DNA of 64,000 nt from Malachius bipustulatus (Eukaryota > Arthropoda > Insecta > Coleoptera > Melyridae), in contig OU342637.1 of assembly GCA_910589415.1 (NCBI GenBank), forward strand, positions 32,332,162-32,396,161, given 5' to 3'. Both the position numbers and the translations under genes were made by a program. Positions 11,518 through 22,934 of this stretch are shown piece after piece (within the stretch, counting starts at the first letter, position 1; every line of letters begins with the position of its first letter). The notes beneath the pieces were generated by a model. It was not told the DNA's origin. It saw only the letters and a list, made by a program, of their open reading frames with translations, and did not search any database.

Positions 11518-13295
11518 TTTATGTCCTCAAGTAATAGGTATAACCACTCCACGAATTTAAATTGTGATAATAATAACGGAAAACGCACTCATTTAAACGC
11601 TTGGAGTTTTCCGCTTAATTTCAACCAACACTTCCACTTATTTCCGTTTATTTGACCCGTTTCGAATGTCCGCTTTTACGATCCCGAATCTATTATTGAA
11701 ACTATTGGAAGAACGATAAGCTAACCAGAACTAGAGAAGCTGGATGCGGAATTCCTAATTTCCCTCGCTTCTCGTCGTGTGCGCTTCGTTTTCGTTACCA
11801 CTTACACCGTTACTAAAAATAAACACTAAACTCGGACAGGAGCGGACTCGACTCGACTCGAGACCGAGAGACTCGAGCGCGAGAAGTCTTTTGATAAAAT
11901 AAATATGATCGCACATCTGTTTTATCGTTCTCTCTTTCTCTGATTTGATCGCTCATGCACATCTGTTTTATACATCTCACTTTATCCTGACTTTTGACTC
12001 TTCTATCTAACCTTTTATTATTATTAGATAGAGAGAACATTTGAATAAAAATGCCGCTTATAAAATTAATTAACTAATAATTAATTGTATTGCATCAAAT
12101 AAAAGTAAGGAGAAGAAAATTGCCAAATGCGGAAGGCTGAGAAGACCATTAAGAAATAGCCATAATAGAAAAATACTTAATTGTCAATAAGTTCCGGCCA
12201 TTATGTTATAAAAAATGGCCTTATTGTTTCAACATTTATGGCTACCTCAAAATTATGACATGACAAAATTGATTAAATATTTTTTATTCCTATAATTACG
12301 TCAACGTCAATTCAACAAGACCTTTTAAACGGCACCCCATGTATTTATCGCACCCTAAAAATTGATTTTTTTTTTATAATCATTTCACAACCGAAAATAG
12401 TTTCATAACTTGAACCCAGATAAATTCTATAATTAAAAAAAAAAAGATTAATTTTGATAAAGCGAGTTTATTAGTTGTAATTTTCGTCAGAATTTTCAAA
12501 TTAGTCATATAAAAATCTTACGTAATTATTTAAATTTTGAAATTGATGTTCAACTGTCAAGGCTGTATATGATGCGCATGCCTCGACGCCAACAACCAAT
12601 ACAGTTTTGAAGAGAGGTAGACGAGAATAGATGACTGAATGCAGGATTGCCAGATTAAGCAAAATTTCAGGATAACAAATTTGCATTTTCTGTTAAAATC
12701 TGTAATCTTATTTTTATATTTTGAAATATTTTTATTTACCTAAAACTGGCTGTTGCCTTAAATATTTCATCAGTTTTGTAGGTATACTAATCTAATAACT
12801 TATTTCTTATTTTAAATACGTTATACGTTTCAGATGGATAGGGATAGGTATAAATAAAAATACAAAAAAAAATTGACGTGGATTAATTTTTGCCATTTTT
12901 AGCCTCGAGTAACTCTGAATTTTAGTAGAATTTTAAAATGTATCAATTTTAGATTTCATTACAAGTTGTACTTGACCTAAAACTCGCATCGGCAACACAG
13001 CATCGCGACTGCACATGCGTAACCTGCAATCGAGTAGGCCAGAAAATAAAATATAAAATGGACGAAGTTTTCTCTTTTAACCGTTTTGTTTGATTGTTAT
13101 TTATTATTGTTTCGTTTTGTGCGTGTTTTAACTGTTTTACCGAAAATAAGAATCGAAAGAAAAATTCAAATGATAACACGAGCATGTGGGATAACAGAAA
13201 AGCGAATTCAAACCTAACGCATCAACATGGGAAAAGTTTTCAGGAAGACGCTTGGTCTTGGTGCTGGTCCTGCTCGGCTCAGGTAAACTAGAGGC
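11518..13295. other. Tetraspanin 5' region and divergent intergenic DNA before Cap-H2
   Basis: About 1.8 kb between divergently transcribed tetraspanin and Cap-H2, so it should hold both promoters. At 11840-11880 there is a short GACTC/CTCGAG-rich run, possibly leader or promoter sequence of the tetraspanin gene. A 19-codon upstream open frame before Cap-H2 lies at 13227-13286 (listed separately). Otherwise AT-rich and featureless. Confidence 0.4.
13227..13286 (+). other. Upstream ORF in the Cap-H2 leader
   Basis: ATG at 13227 opens a 19-codon frame (MGKVFRKTLGLGAGPARLR) ending TAA 9 bases before the Cap-H2 ATG at 13296. If the leader covers it, ribosomes would meet it first, so it could reduce Cap-H2 translation. 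The segment CTCAG|GTAAAC near its end also resembles a splice donor, but splicing from there to the next acceptor runs into a stop, so I read it as a uORF. Confidence 0.4.
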
Positions 13296-16200
13296 ATGGA
13301 TTTTGGGTCAACGTCAACTGGAGAAAGTGCTTTTATTTGTAACCAGAACAACAGAAAGATAGGCCCCGATTTGTCGTCGCTCACCGAGAACAGTTTGATT
13401 CAACGACTGATGCGAAATTTGAACAACATGGCCAAACAACCGAATATCGAAGCGGGCTTGAGCGAGGTGAGTTTGTTTTTGTTAACGTTTGTTTATTCTG
13501 TTTTCGCATGTATACAGTGGCAGTGTGTAAATAATTGGAATTTCATTGTTTTGAATTTTAATTGATCTATTAATTATTTAAAAATAGAAGCTGTCATTGT
13601 TTTATATTTATAATAATAATTTTAATTTATATATATATATATTATATTATATTTATTATATTTTTTATAATTTATATTTATTATATTTATATTTATAAGT
13701 TGGGATATAAAAATAATTTTAATAATAATAATAATTACAGTAATTATTATTGTAATTACACAACAAATGCAGGAATTATCAACAGAAAGGTCATAAAAAT
13801 GATGTTTGTTGAACTGTCATTTAACATTTTTGTTGACACGGTCCAGACAGCAGGATGTGGATGCCCTGCTTTATACCCCAGAAAGGACCAATTGATTTTT
13901 TAAGCCCATTTTGTGCATAATTGAACTGGTATCAGATTTTTACAATCGATTCCTTTCTGGAGGTTTAATACTCTAATTTATATTACAGTGGGTAAATTAA
14001 CCCTTCCATTTGTGGCAGTGTTAAGAAGTCTTCTTTTTTATTTTTTATTGAAAGAAATGCCACAAAGCTGGCATATTGCCTTTTTCAAATTTTAAATTTT
14101 CAAATAATTAATAAATTGATGAATTCTGAGTTAATTTGACTGCCTTACATCTTACATGTTACATTGTGATAATAAGTGTTTAAATAGATTATTAATTATT
14201 AACAAAACAATAATAATTATTGATGTAAATTTATTGGCCGTATTCAGTAAATACCTTAATACTTGATGGCCGCATTCAGAAAATGCGTTCATAATTAATG
14301 GTCGCATTCAGCAATAATACTCGCGGATTTATGGTTGTTTTGACTTAATGAAATTGTGCCTGGTGTTGTATTAAAAAAGAAACGTGAAACACTTTTTAAG
14401 TGTAAAGTTATTGTTTCATTTTAACCGTTATGAGCGTGTATGGTTGTCATTAAATGGCCATAAATGTCATATTTTGTTCTTAATTTTTGATAAGAAGTTT
14501 ATTGACAAGAAGAGAGATGGGTTGACGAAATTGTGACATAAAGTCTGAGTTACATTAAGCCCAAAGTTTTGTGTACTATTTCGATCGATTTCTCTTTTGC
14601 AGGTACTCGACAGTTTCCTGAAACAGCTGGACGAAAACGAGAAATATCTACTGAACGGTATCTTTACCACCAATTTTGGAGAAGCCGCCTTATTGCTGCA
14701 ATCTTCGGTGGATGTCTATGGGAAGAAAGTGGATCTCCTATGGAAGAAGATTACAGAATACCAAAGCAACTTGCTTGTAAATCAGAAGTATGTTTTATTT
14801 ATTTATTTGTAATTATTCCATCCCGCTTATCTCTAAGTACCTACTAAAGTACTAGTAACTAATCGTTCCGTTTTCCTGTCAGTGATGTAGATGAAGAAGA
14901 AGCGAAAAGGATCGAAGAGCGCCTGATCAAGCACAAGAGGAAGCGCAAGCGAGACGAAGACCAGTCCAAACAGTCGAAAAAGACGAACCAATCCTCAAAA
15001 TTCTTGCCCGCCGACCTGAAAATCTCCTCGGCCGCGTTCGAGATCGACAACGACGTGCTCCTCGCTTGGGACGACCTGAGCAGATCCGACGCCGCCCTCA
15101 ACATGCAGCTGGACAACAAGTCGAGGAACGGCGACGCTTACCTCTTCCAGCCGCACGTGACCGTCCGGACGCAAGACGACGAGATAACCGGGAAATACGA
15201 TGCGCTCCGTTTCACCAACATCGTCCGGGAGATCTTCGACCTGGAAGACAACAACCTGATCCAGGACTCCTTCCATTCGATGAGCAGGATGAGGATCGCC
15301 AGCTACCTCACCAATCTCTTCCGGGCGGATAACCCGACGGTCGTTTTCAAGCCCGGAGAGCTCGCCTCGAGCCCCCTCTACCTGGAATATATCAAAAACT
15401 TCATCGAATTGAGGAACAAGAGGACCTGCTTGTCTCCGTTCCCATTCCAGATGAGCTGCTTGGTTAACGTCGAGAAACTGCCTCTGGGCGTCGTCAGCAA
15501 GAAACTTGGCAGGACGAGCGTGACAGATCATCTGCTGGACTCGGAACAGCAACCAGAAGTTCCGCATGGCGACTCGTTCTTCCCAACCTTGGTGCAGCTC
15601 TCCGCGAGGGTTTATCAGAGTTTCGTACAGGACCCGAGGGTTTGCGACAAGATGAGACGGCTGAGCTGTGGGGAGAAGCTGGCCGATTTCGATCTGAAGC
15701 GCTACTTTGAGAAGATGAGAAAAGTGAGCGTGAGCGAGGGAGACGTTTGTGCTGAAGATGACGTTTGCGCTGAAGATGACATTTGCGCCCAAGATGACAG
15801 TTACGCCGGAGATGAGGGAGACCCTGCGATCGAGGACGAGGTGGAAAACGAAGCGGAAATCGCCCCGAATGTGGTCAACGGGAATATCGAGATCGTCAAG
15901 GAGATCGAGGAGGTTCCGACGACGAAGGCACCGACGAAGGCATTGCCATCGGAGACCAGGAAGAGCGAGAGGGTTAAAACTGTGACGCTGGTGGTCAGAA
16001 AACTGGTGAGTTTTTATTCTCGTTTTAAATTGAGGTTTTTGCTTCATTTTCTCACCTACTTGCAGACAAGTTTCCTGGAAATCATCGGCGAGAGTCCCAA
16101 AAAGAGGAACATTGATGCACGGAACGATGCAGAAGAAGAGGGACCCCTGGGAAAGAGAAGGCGACTCAGCAAGAAAGCTCTCCTGAAGTTGTCGACTGGC

Positions 16201-17385
16201 GTGTCGGTCGAACATCGAAGTTTCGAACGGTTTTACGCTCAGAACTACGAGATCTCTGAAGGAGAAGGTGTGTTACATTATTTCAAGACATATCTGAGAT
16301 GGTTTCCCTCTGCTTATTTCCCCTTTCTCTCCCCCTATGCACCACTTTTTATCTCCTAATCTTAAAGAACACATTTTTCGATGTTACATTTCAAATTTCG
16401 AAAGTATCTCAGATGTTCTGCCCTCTTTCTCTTCTTCCCCCCCCCCCCTCTTCTCCTGACAACCTGATTCCCCCCTCACTCTCTTTCTCTCTCTAGCAAG
16501 ATCAAAAATGTTACTATTTGCATTGCAGGTGTAAAATGTGCAGAAGAAGATTTAAACGAGAGTGCAGAAATTCTGAACGAAAGTGTTGACAACGACAAGG
16601 ACGACAGCGACTGCGACTGCGACAATCGCGCCAGTCAAGACAGCGGTTTCTTCGACGCGTCCCCGATCCAACCCACGGAAGAACCCTCGACTTCGCAGTC
16701 GGATATCCCTCCAGATGATCCCCTCCCCTCCTCTCAGGAATCCGGCTTTTCGCTCTCCGAAACACCCGCTACGCCCGTCCGAACCGAAACAACTGCGATG
16801 CCCGACGACGATTTTGAATGGAGCGAGGACCACCACGACGATTCCGGCTGCCTGGACTCTCCCTCCGCGGCCCCGTCAACGGAAGACTCCGAGCTGGAGG
16901 CGAACGTCTCCAGGTGGAAATCGTTCATCACGCCGCGCCTCAAGTCGCTCGAGCGGCGCAGGGCCGACTTCGACATCCACGAGTACGGGAGGGAGCTGAT
17001 CGCGGACGTGCCGGTGGGCGGCACCCGGAAGTTCGGAGACCTGATGCGCGGCAAGTCGTCGGCAGAGGTGACCCGCAGCTTCATCTCGATGCTTCAGTTG
17101 ACCAACACGTACAACGTCAAATTGTCCGGCTGCCAGCCCGGCCGTCTGTCGAACGAGACGCTCAAGCTGACCGTGCTGTCGGAGGAGAGGCACCACGAGA
17201 AGCTGACCAGTTACCAGGCCCCGTCCGAGGAGACTTTCAGCGAGCGGCTGGCTCGGGTGCAGGCGTCGAATCCGAGGATGATGATGCAGTCGACTCCCGT
17301 CAGCCAGAACCCCGTCAAACCGGTCCGGAGTTGTTTGGCTTCCTCTTCCTCTTTGAAGGGGAAGAAGAGGATATTTTTCGATTGA
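13296..17385 (+). CDS. Cap-H2: Condensin-2 complex subunit H2 (kleisin beta)
   Basis: Kleisin that bridges the SMC2/SMC4 heads in condensin II, compacting chromosomes and, in flies, opposing homologue pairing. Five exons: 13296-13466, 14603-14787, 14883-16005, 16066-16267 and 16529-17385, with GT-AG introns and matching phases. Total 2538 nt, 845 residues, longer than human NCAPH2 (about 600) and nearer fly Cap-H2. The N-terminal kleisin region has the family signature NFGEAALLLQSSVDVYGKKV in exon 2. The C-terminal winged-helix region (about residues 688-790) contains RRADFDIHEYGRELI and SFISMLQLTNTYNVKL, matching the NCAPH2 C-terminus. The middle is acidic and low-complexity, with a six-residue tandem repeat (15742-15813) and basic KRKRKR-type patches suggesting nuclear localisation. 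Start ATG 13296 is the first in frame with exon 2. Confidence 0.9.
13620..13700. repeat. AT-rich microsatellite in Cap-H2 intron 1
   Basis: Dense TA/TTATA/TTTATA run. Simple-sequence DNA seen directly. Confidence 0.7.
14236..14318. repeat. 32-bp tandem repeat in Cap-H2 intron 1
   Basis: Units start at 14236, 14268 and 14300, each opening GG(C/T)CG(C/T)ATTCAG. Two full 32-bp copies and a partial third. Confidence 0.75.
15742..15813 (+). repeat. 18-bp coding tandem repeat inside Cap-H2
   Basis: Four 18-bp units encode DVCAED, DVCAED, DICAQD and DSYAGD. In frame, in the acidic linker between the kleisin N- and C-terminal domains. The last units diverge, so the array is not brand new. Confidence 0.9.
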
Positions 17386-17538
17386 GATTAAAGTACAAAT
17401 TATTGTTAGTTTTTTGTATTTATCTAGAAATTAGTTTTTTTATTGTTACTACTCGAATTTTGGATTCGATGATGATAAAATTGTTGAATGAATGAGAATG
17501 TTTGTATGTGTGTAGGTGCAAGTTTGGTAGAATTGTTT

Positions 17539-17730
17539 TATTGTTGGTTTCATAGTGTGAAATTTTTATTTTTCTTATCGTTCTATTAGTTGGTTTTATA
17601 TGGTGGCCCATCGAAAATGAAACAGTCTTGTTCTGTGGCATTCGTTTTTGATGGGCTACCCTATACAATATGTAGAAATTGTAACAGAATTTTCTCTCAG
17701 GGACGTTTATTTCTTATGAAACCAACAATA
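17539..17730. repeat. 192-bp imperfect hairpin (MITE-like)
   Basis: Outer arms TATTGTTGGTTTCATA (17539-17554) and TATGAAACCAACAATA (17715-17730) are perfect complements. Inner arms around TGGCCCATCGAAAATGAA and its near-complement pair again, closing on a small loop at about 17625-17632 (ACAG/CTGT stem). The middle is degenerate. It could be an old foldback MITE or, if transcribed, a hairpin RNA. Confidence 0.7.
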
Positions 17731-17796
17731 GAGATAAAGTGTATAGAATGTAAAGGTAACTCTGGATCTGTGCTTTATTGGATCAATTAACTTTAT

Positions 17797-17965
17797 TTAT
17801 GAGCCACTTGACTTCATTTAGAGTCATGTAACTTTGTTGAAGTTGTTTGATTTGATTAAAGAGTTACCTGACTTCATTGAGAGTCATGTAACTTTATTGA
17901 AGTCGCTTGACTTGATTAAAAAGTCACTTAACTTTATTTTAAAGTCACTTGACTTGATTGAAGAT
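17797..17965. repeat. Degenerate minisatellite (about 60-bp unit)
   Basis: Three or so imperfect copies built from phrases such as GAGTCATGTAACTTTRTTGA and CTTGACTTGATTAAA. Unit about 60 bp with a nested shorter period. Seen directly. Confidence 0.7.
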
Positions 17966-19722
17966 AGTTCTGTAAAGTCGATCGGAGTTACTTGACAATC
18001 ACAACCAAACTTTCATGATGAGTGTAAAATGACGTCAGTAAACCTCTTCCGTATCACTTGTAATTTTCTCTGCTTATATAGCTACAGTTTTTCTTATTAT
18101 TTGATAATTTAAGAAGAATTCAATTGGTAAAAAAACCACTTTGCTTCAGTTGTTTTAATTGTATCTTTTTTTATTTTACTGTCTCTTCTCGTATTCTTAT
18201 TGTTTTTATTTTTATTGTTTTATGTGTATTTTTCTTGTTATTTTTCAATAAGACCCGTCTTGATAAGCAGAAAAGTACTTAGTTGTAACTTGTAAGTTAT
18301 TTTTAACACAACTTCTGCATTTAATTCAGTCCTAGGTACATTTTAATAATTGTTATCAATGTAAATTTGTACCTATTCTGTTATTAGTGTTAGGTTTTTT
18401 ATAAATACCTATGAACCATTTTGTCGTACCTATAGAAACGGACCGTTATTTTTTTCTGCTTGTTTCATTCTCCCTCTTTTTACAGGTACAAATAATGTCT
18501 TATTACGATATTGTTAGTGTTAGAATCCCCCCAAAAAATCAGTCTGTGATGGAGGTTTTTAGTTGTACTGCATTGTATTGTATTGTATGTATATAGAAAT
18601 AATGTACAAATTATATTTTTTACGAATTCCAGTCCAAGACGCTCGATTTTACCATGATGTAAATAAATAAAACGTTGCGTTTAAGTAGGATTAGTTAAGT
18701 GTTGAGTGAGTGACAGAGTCTATTGTTTGATACCTACAACACCTACTTACAGTTTGGCACAATCTTCATTTTTTTTTTAATGTTTGTTAAACTTTATTTT
18801 TTAATGATGTACAACACTAGGGGTTTGTTCCGTTTCCAAACTTCGTTTGAACCAAAAGTAACATCAACTGACTGGTTGCAGCTGTTGGGAATCGGAACGC
18901 ACCCTTAAATTTATGACATTAACACAGTAATGCCTGTCAAACGAGTGGAAATAAACACTTATAAATAAATGTTTTGTTTAATTTTTTTCTTTTAATAATA
19001 ATTTGTCTGTGTTTTAATAAATCCTAGTTTCTAATAATAATAAATCATTCATAATAATTGCCCATTTGAATAAAGGTTTTGAAATGGCTGAGTTGCCCAA
19101 AAGAGTGAGGCCAAGAAAACTATCAAAATAGAGAAGAAGAAAAAATAAATGTTCTTTCCAAGGAGGATTAACAAAGAGAGGGATTATTGTAAATTTATAA
19201 ACTGGCAACAGTACAGCGCCAGCGCCCTCCTCCATGCTGGCAGGAACTAACTACCCCTGGCATTCATGGTTACCATGGATAAATTACTATAAAGAACAAT
19301 AATCACAGACTATCATACAATAATACGAAACAATCAAAATCTAAAATCAATCGTAATCGTAAGTGAAATGTTACGTGTCAAAAACATGAAACTATAATTT
19401 AATTCAGGTTTTTACTGACTCAAAAGTCCGGTTGTAGAGCTGAAGATGGAAGAGTGAAGGATTATGGAAATCAAAGTTGAAAAGCACCTAATAGAAAGGT
19501 AAAGCTACGTTATGTTAACCATTGCTGATATTTATTAAGTTGTTATATTGTAAATGTAATATTTAGTTTAAGGTTCTCTACAAATAACTAAATTTTATGA
19601 TTACCTACTTGAGAATGTAAAAAATATTCAATTTTTATTAATAAAATGTTTAAAAAAAATTCTGTTGTTTATTGACATATGAAATGAAACAATAATTATT
19701 TTTCATTGACATTTGTGTCAAT

Positions 19723-20096
19723 GGGTACGTTCACCTGACGTCAACTGTTGAATAGCAGCGCAAAACGGTTGAGTGTAAGTTGTTTCAACATGTTGGAAAT
19801 AGTCTGAACGCATTGTTGACATCAAGAGATGTGACATATTTCTGGATACGATTCAAGTTCATAGAAGTAATTATTACCATTTATTTGTCGTTGATTGTAT
19901 CAGGAGCATTCTTACTTGCAACTTTTACTTCCCACTTTGCGCATGTCCGCAACATACCGGTTGACTGTGCTGAGCGTGAAATATTTATACGCTCACAAAA
20001 ATACTCAACAGTTTAGCAGCGGTTGTAAGTGAGCGGTATGTCTGAACGCAAGCGCTACCTCAACAACTCAACGGTTGACGTCAGGTGAACGTACCC
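19723..20096 (-). repeat. Inverted-repeat cassette, copy 2 (opposite orientation)
   Basis: 374 bp bounded by GGGTACGTTCACCTGACGTC inverted repeats. Its interior is the reverse complement of 8754-9129 with scattered substitutions. The flanking trinucleotide AAT occurs on both sides, possibly a 3-bp target duplication. Followed at once by the shared tail at 20097. Confidence 0.8.
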
Positions 20097-20531
20097 AATG
20101 ATTCTACAGGAATTAAGTTCCCATTAACTTCTAAAAATTATTCCCGCATTTTTTTTTATTATTATTATTCCATAAGAAAAACCAAAAAAATTAAAACTAA
20201 CATTGCAAGTTTCAGTTGTTTTCAACCCTCTAATAATGTTTTCAAAGCACCCTTTGTTATTATTGAAAATTAAATTATTTTACAATTATTATTATCATTC
20301 AGATCCTAATTTTTTAAAAAGCTTTAAAAAACGGGTTTTTGGAAAAAAAATTCAATGGTTTCAAAAACTTGTATAATATTTCCTTATAGGTGAGTATAGG
20401 AAATCTATTTATATTTAAAAAAATATTTTTGGTCTTCATTCATAGCAATAAATTAATAAATCGATTAGAATTACACCAAAACTCAAATTAAATTAAGCGC
20501 GATTTGCAAGAAAATGGAACACCTCCTCGAA
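20097..20531 (+). repeat. Repeat tail shared with 9130-9559
   Basis: Direct-orientation copy of the 430-bp tail with a few substitutions and small indels. Both copies end at the same point, CACCTCCTCGAA, after which the sequences diverge completely. This marks a true repeat boundary. Confidence 0.8.
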
Positions 20532-21474
20532 CTGTTTTTTTTCGTTGCTCAATCCAAGCTAAACTGAGTGGTCAGTTTTTTTTTTATAATTAATTGAATA
20601 AATGAATACTTGCACTGTTTTTCTTCTATTCTGGGATAGAATGCTTGGAAAATAAAATACTTTCTCCAGAGAAAAAACCGATATAATCAAGATATGCATA
20701 TTTCAATATTCAAGACATTTTAATATGACATTTATTTAACTAATCCTAGCCTTAGCTTTGCAGCAAGAAGGTTTTTAATTCTCAATGTAATAATTCAGAT
20801 AAGATTAATAAGTTAACGGGCAATTATCTCTCAAACAAGTTATTATGAATATGAATAAAACTAATGAAGACAGCCTGAAAAAAAATAAATAAATAAAAAC
20901 AACCACACCACCTTTGTGGAGGAGTAATGTAAAAAAAATAAAAAAAATAAAACTCAACAACTGTTCTTTTTTCTAGCATTAAATGTTCAAGATATAATGG
21001 CCTGCTATCTTATCACAATGATCTATTCTAAATAAAGATATTCATACAATTTGTGCTAAATTATGCTAATATTTGGTCTAATTATTAGAAATCACAATAA
21101 TGTTTATTATCATCACTTTATTTCTGAGAAACCTGACCGGTCCTTTAAACTTATACTGCATCAGTAATGCGTCACACAATATTGCACTTGAAATAGAATC
21201 TGTTTTGAAGAAAGGACACGTCAACTTTCTCAAAAAAAAAGGACTCAATTACATTGAAATAGTAAAACTGAACTAGGAGTACTAGCGCAGAGTAATTCTT
21301 CTAAGAAATTCCAATACCAGAGTACCTTCTGGTCTGGATCTGATATACAACTTCCAGTTTCCAGTAACTATATAAAATGGAACAACCACAGAAATTTTCC
21401 ATTATTATAAAGAGACATTAAATCTTAATGATTAATTATTAAGACTGACCGACACAGGTACAATAATAGTTAAT

Positions 21475-22202
21475 TTATGTAATAGTTTGAGGCATCTTTG
21501 ATCTCCATTCCTGTGGCAGCAATTCATCGAATCGCCTGTTGAGAAAGGCCACTTTGTTCGACAATCGGCTGACGGTTTCCTCCATGTGGGCCTCTCGCCT
21601 CCATTCCAGCTGGGGGAGCAGCAGTTCCGCCTGCGCTATGCGCGATTCCATCGTGTTCAGCTTCTGTTGGACGGCGTCAACGTAAGCGTCGTGCAGCAAG
21701 CTCGATTTGCTCTTACCTGCAAGCTTGATGAGTATTTTCGGAAATAGATATCGTTATAAGTGGAACTTACCTGCTAAGTTGATGTTTGCGATGTCTACAT
21801 AGAAAGATCTGTAAAAATAAAATTGTAAATTAGTTTTTTCGTGTCAATAAGATTTAATCAAGTACAAGTATCTGATACCAAAGGCTCAATTTACTTATTG
21901 TTGGAGTCTGCTTCGAGAAGAAAAGACAAGGGAACCAGCTCTCCGTCCATGTTTCGTAGCTTGAGAACTTTATTTTCTTCGGGATTAACGTCGCACACAT
22001 TCAACAGTTCCTTCTTCAGGTTGTTGTACTCGATGAACTTGTACAGTTCGACTGGTTTTTCTTCTATTTGGGGCTCCTCTGCAATAAATTTTTGTAGAAC
22101 TAGAACTAGTGCAAACAGTTGACAAGCAGAATAAAATTTACCTGATTGATCGTATCGTCGAATGCGTAACAAAACGCAGATTTTGAGGCTGCTGAGAGAC
22201 AT
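21475..22202 (-). CDS. Small coiled-coil protein of unknown family
   Basis: Four exons on the minus strand: 22142-22202, 21895-22078, 21771-21808 and 21475-21716, joined in phases 1, 2 and 1 at consensus GT-AG sites; total 525 nt, 174 residues. The consistent phases across three small introns make it convincingly a gene. I chose ATG 22202 (context GAAATGTC); an upstream in-frame ATG at 22223 would add seven residues. The N-terminal half (KICVLLRIRR, VELYKFIEYNNLKKELL, VLKLRNMDGELVPLSFLLEA, SFYVDIANIN) alternates strands and helix in a way that could be a ubiquitin-like fold; that is inference. The C-terminal half (VQQKLNTMESRIAQAELLLP, then VSRLSNKVAFLNRRFDELLP) has heptads typical of a coiled coil. 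I do not recognise the family and give no function. Confidence 0.75.
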
Positions 22203-22934
22203 TTCGGGGTAAGTTTTATTCATGTAATTAATTTAATCAGAAATAAATATATTCAGCAGCAAAATATAACAGAAAACACAACACAACATCCACTGATGAC
22301 TGAATGACTGGACTGATGTTAATAATGTTATTATTGATGTTATTTTTGATGTTAAATTGTTATTATTGTTTCATTTAATTCTATTTAAATTATTGACATT
22401 GACGTTATATTGCGACGTTTCCAGATTTAGAAGAAGTTACTGTCAATATTGTCAATCCGTCCGAAAAAGGCTATAAAACTAAATTTAAATAATTATGGAG
22501 TGAATAATTATTTTTTATAAAGCAATCAATCGCTACATTGTTGTTAATAAACCTGTAAATACTTATTGCTATTTTCCGGTTTAACACTGCTTATCATATT
22601 TGAAATAAGGTACCTGTATTACCGACAAAAACGATGACTAGTAAGCGTCAGTGTCGGTAATACAGGTTCCCTAATTTGAAAATATGTGGGTAATTTGAAA
22701 ATCAAATAGTTTATTCATTTATCGTGAATAAGGCAGATAGATACATCAAAGTTATTGGATTGAGAACATTTAAAAAATTTTATTTGAAAAAATTATTATA
22801 CATACTATTATGTACTATTAGGTACATACTGACATAATTATTTTGCTTCTGCAATTACAATAATCATTTAAAAATATTATAAAATGTAATAGTACTTTGG
22901 TAATATTATTATATTAATGTTGGGTTATCTGATT
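22203..22934. other. Intergenic DNA with one short palindromic element
   Basis: About 730 bp of AT-rich DNA between the coiled-coil gene (promoter side) and the 3' end of the zinc-finger gene. The only structure seen is the palindrome at 22612-22667. Confidence 0.4.
22612..22667. repeat. Short palindromic element, copy A
   Basis: 16-bp arms ACCTGTATTACCGACA / TGTCGGTAATACAGGT around a 24-bp loop containing AGTAAGCGTCAG. A related copy in reverse orientation is at 49644-49688. Confidence 0.75.

Larger units (their letters stand above)
17386..21474. other. Cap-H2 3' region and gene-poor repeat-rich stretch
   Basis: Contains a 192-bp hairpin, a minisatellite and copy 2 of the composite repeat (all listed separately). 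Possible poly(A) signals are ATTAAA at about 17389 and AATAAA at about 18665, so the Cap-H2 3' UTR could include the hairpin. A 73-codon hydrophobic minus-strand frame at 19014-19235 was considered and not called. From 20532 to 21474 I see only AT-rich DNA. Confidence 0.4.

Noticed and set aside
14995..16215. 406-codon open frame on the minus strand inside Cap-H2 exon 3
   Set aside because: Antisense shadow of GC-rich coding sequence. The plus strand has the kleisin motifs and matching splice phases.
19014..19235. 73-codon hydrophobic minus-strand frame (MEEGAGAVLLP...)
   Set aside because: Could be a small membrane protein or a misread spliced exon (a tttgatag acceptor lies inside it), but no family match and no consistent exon chain.
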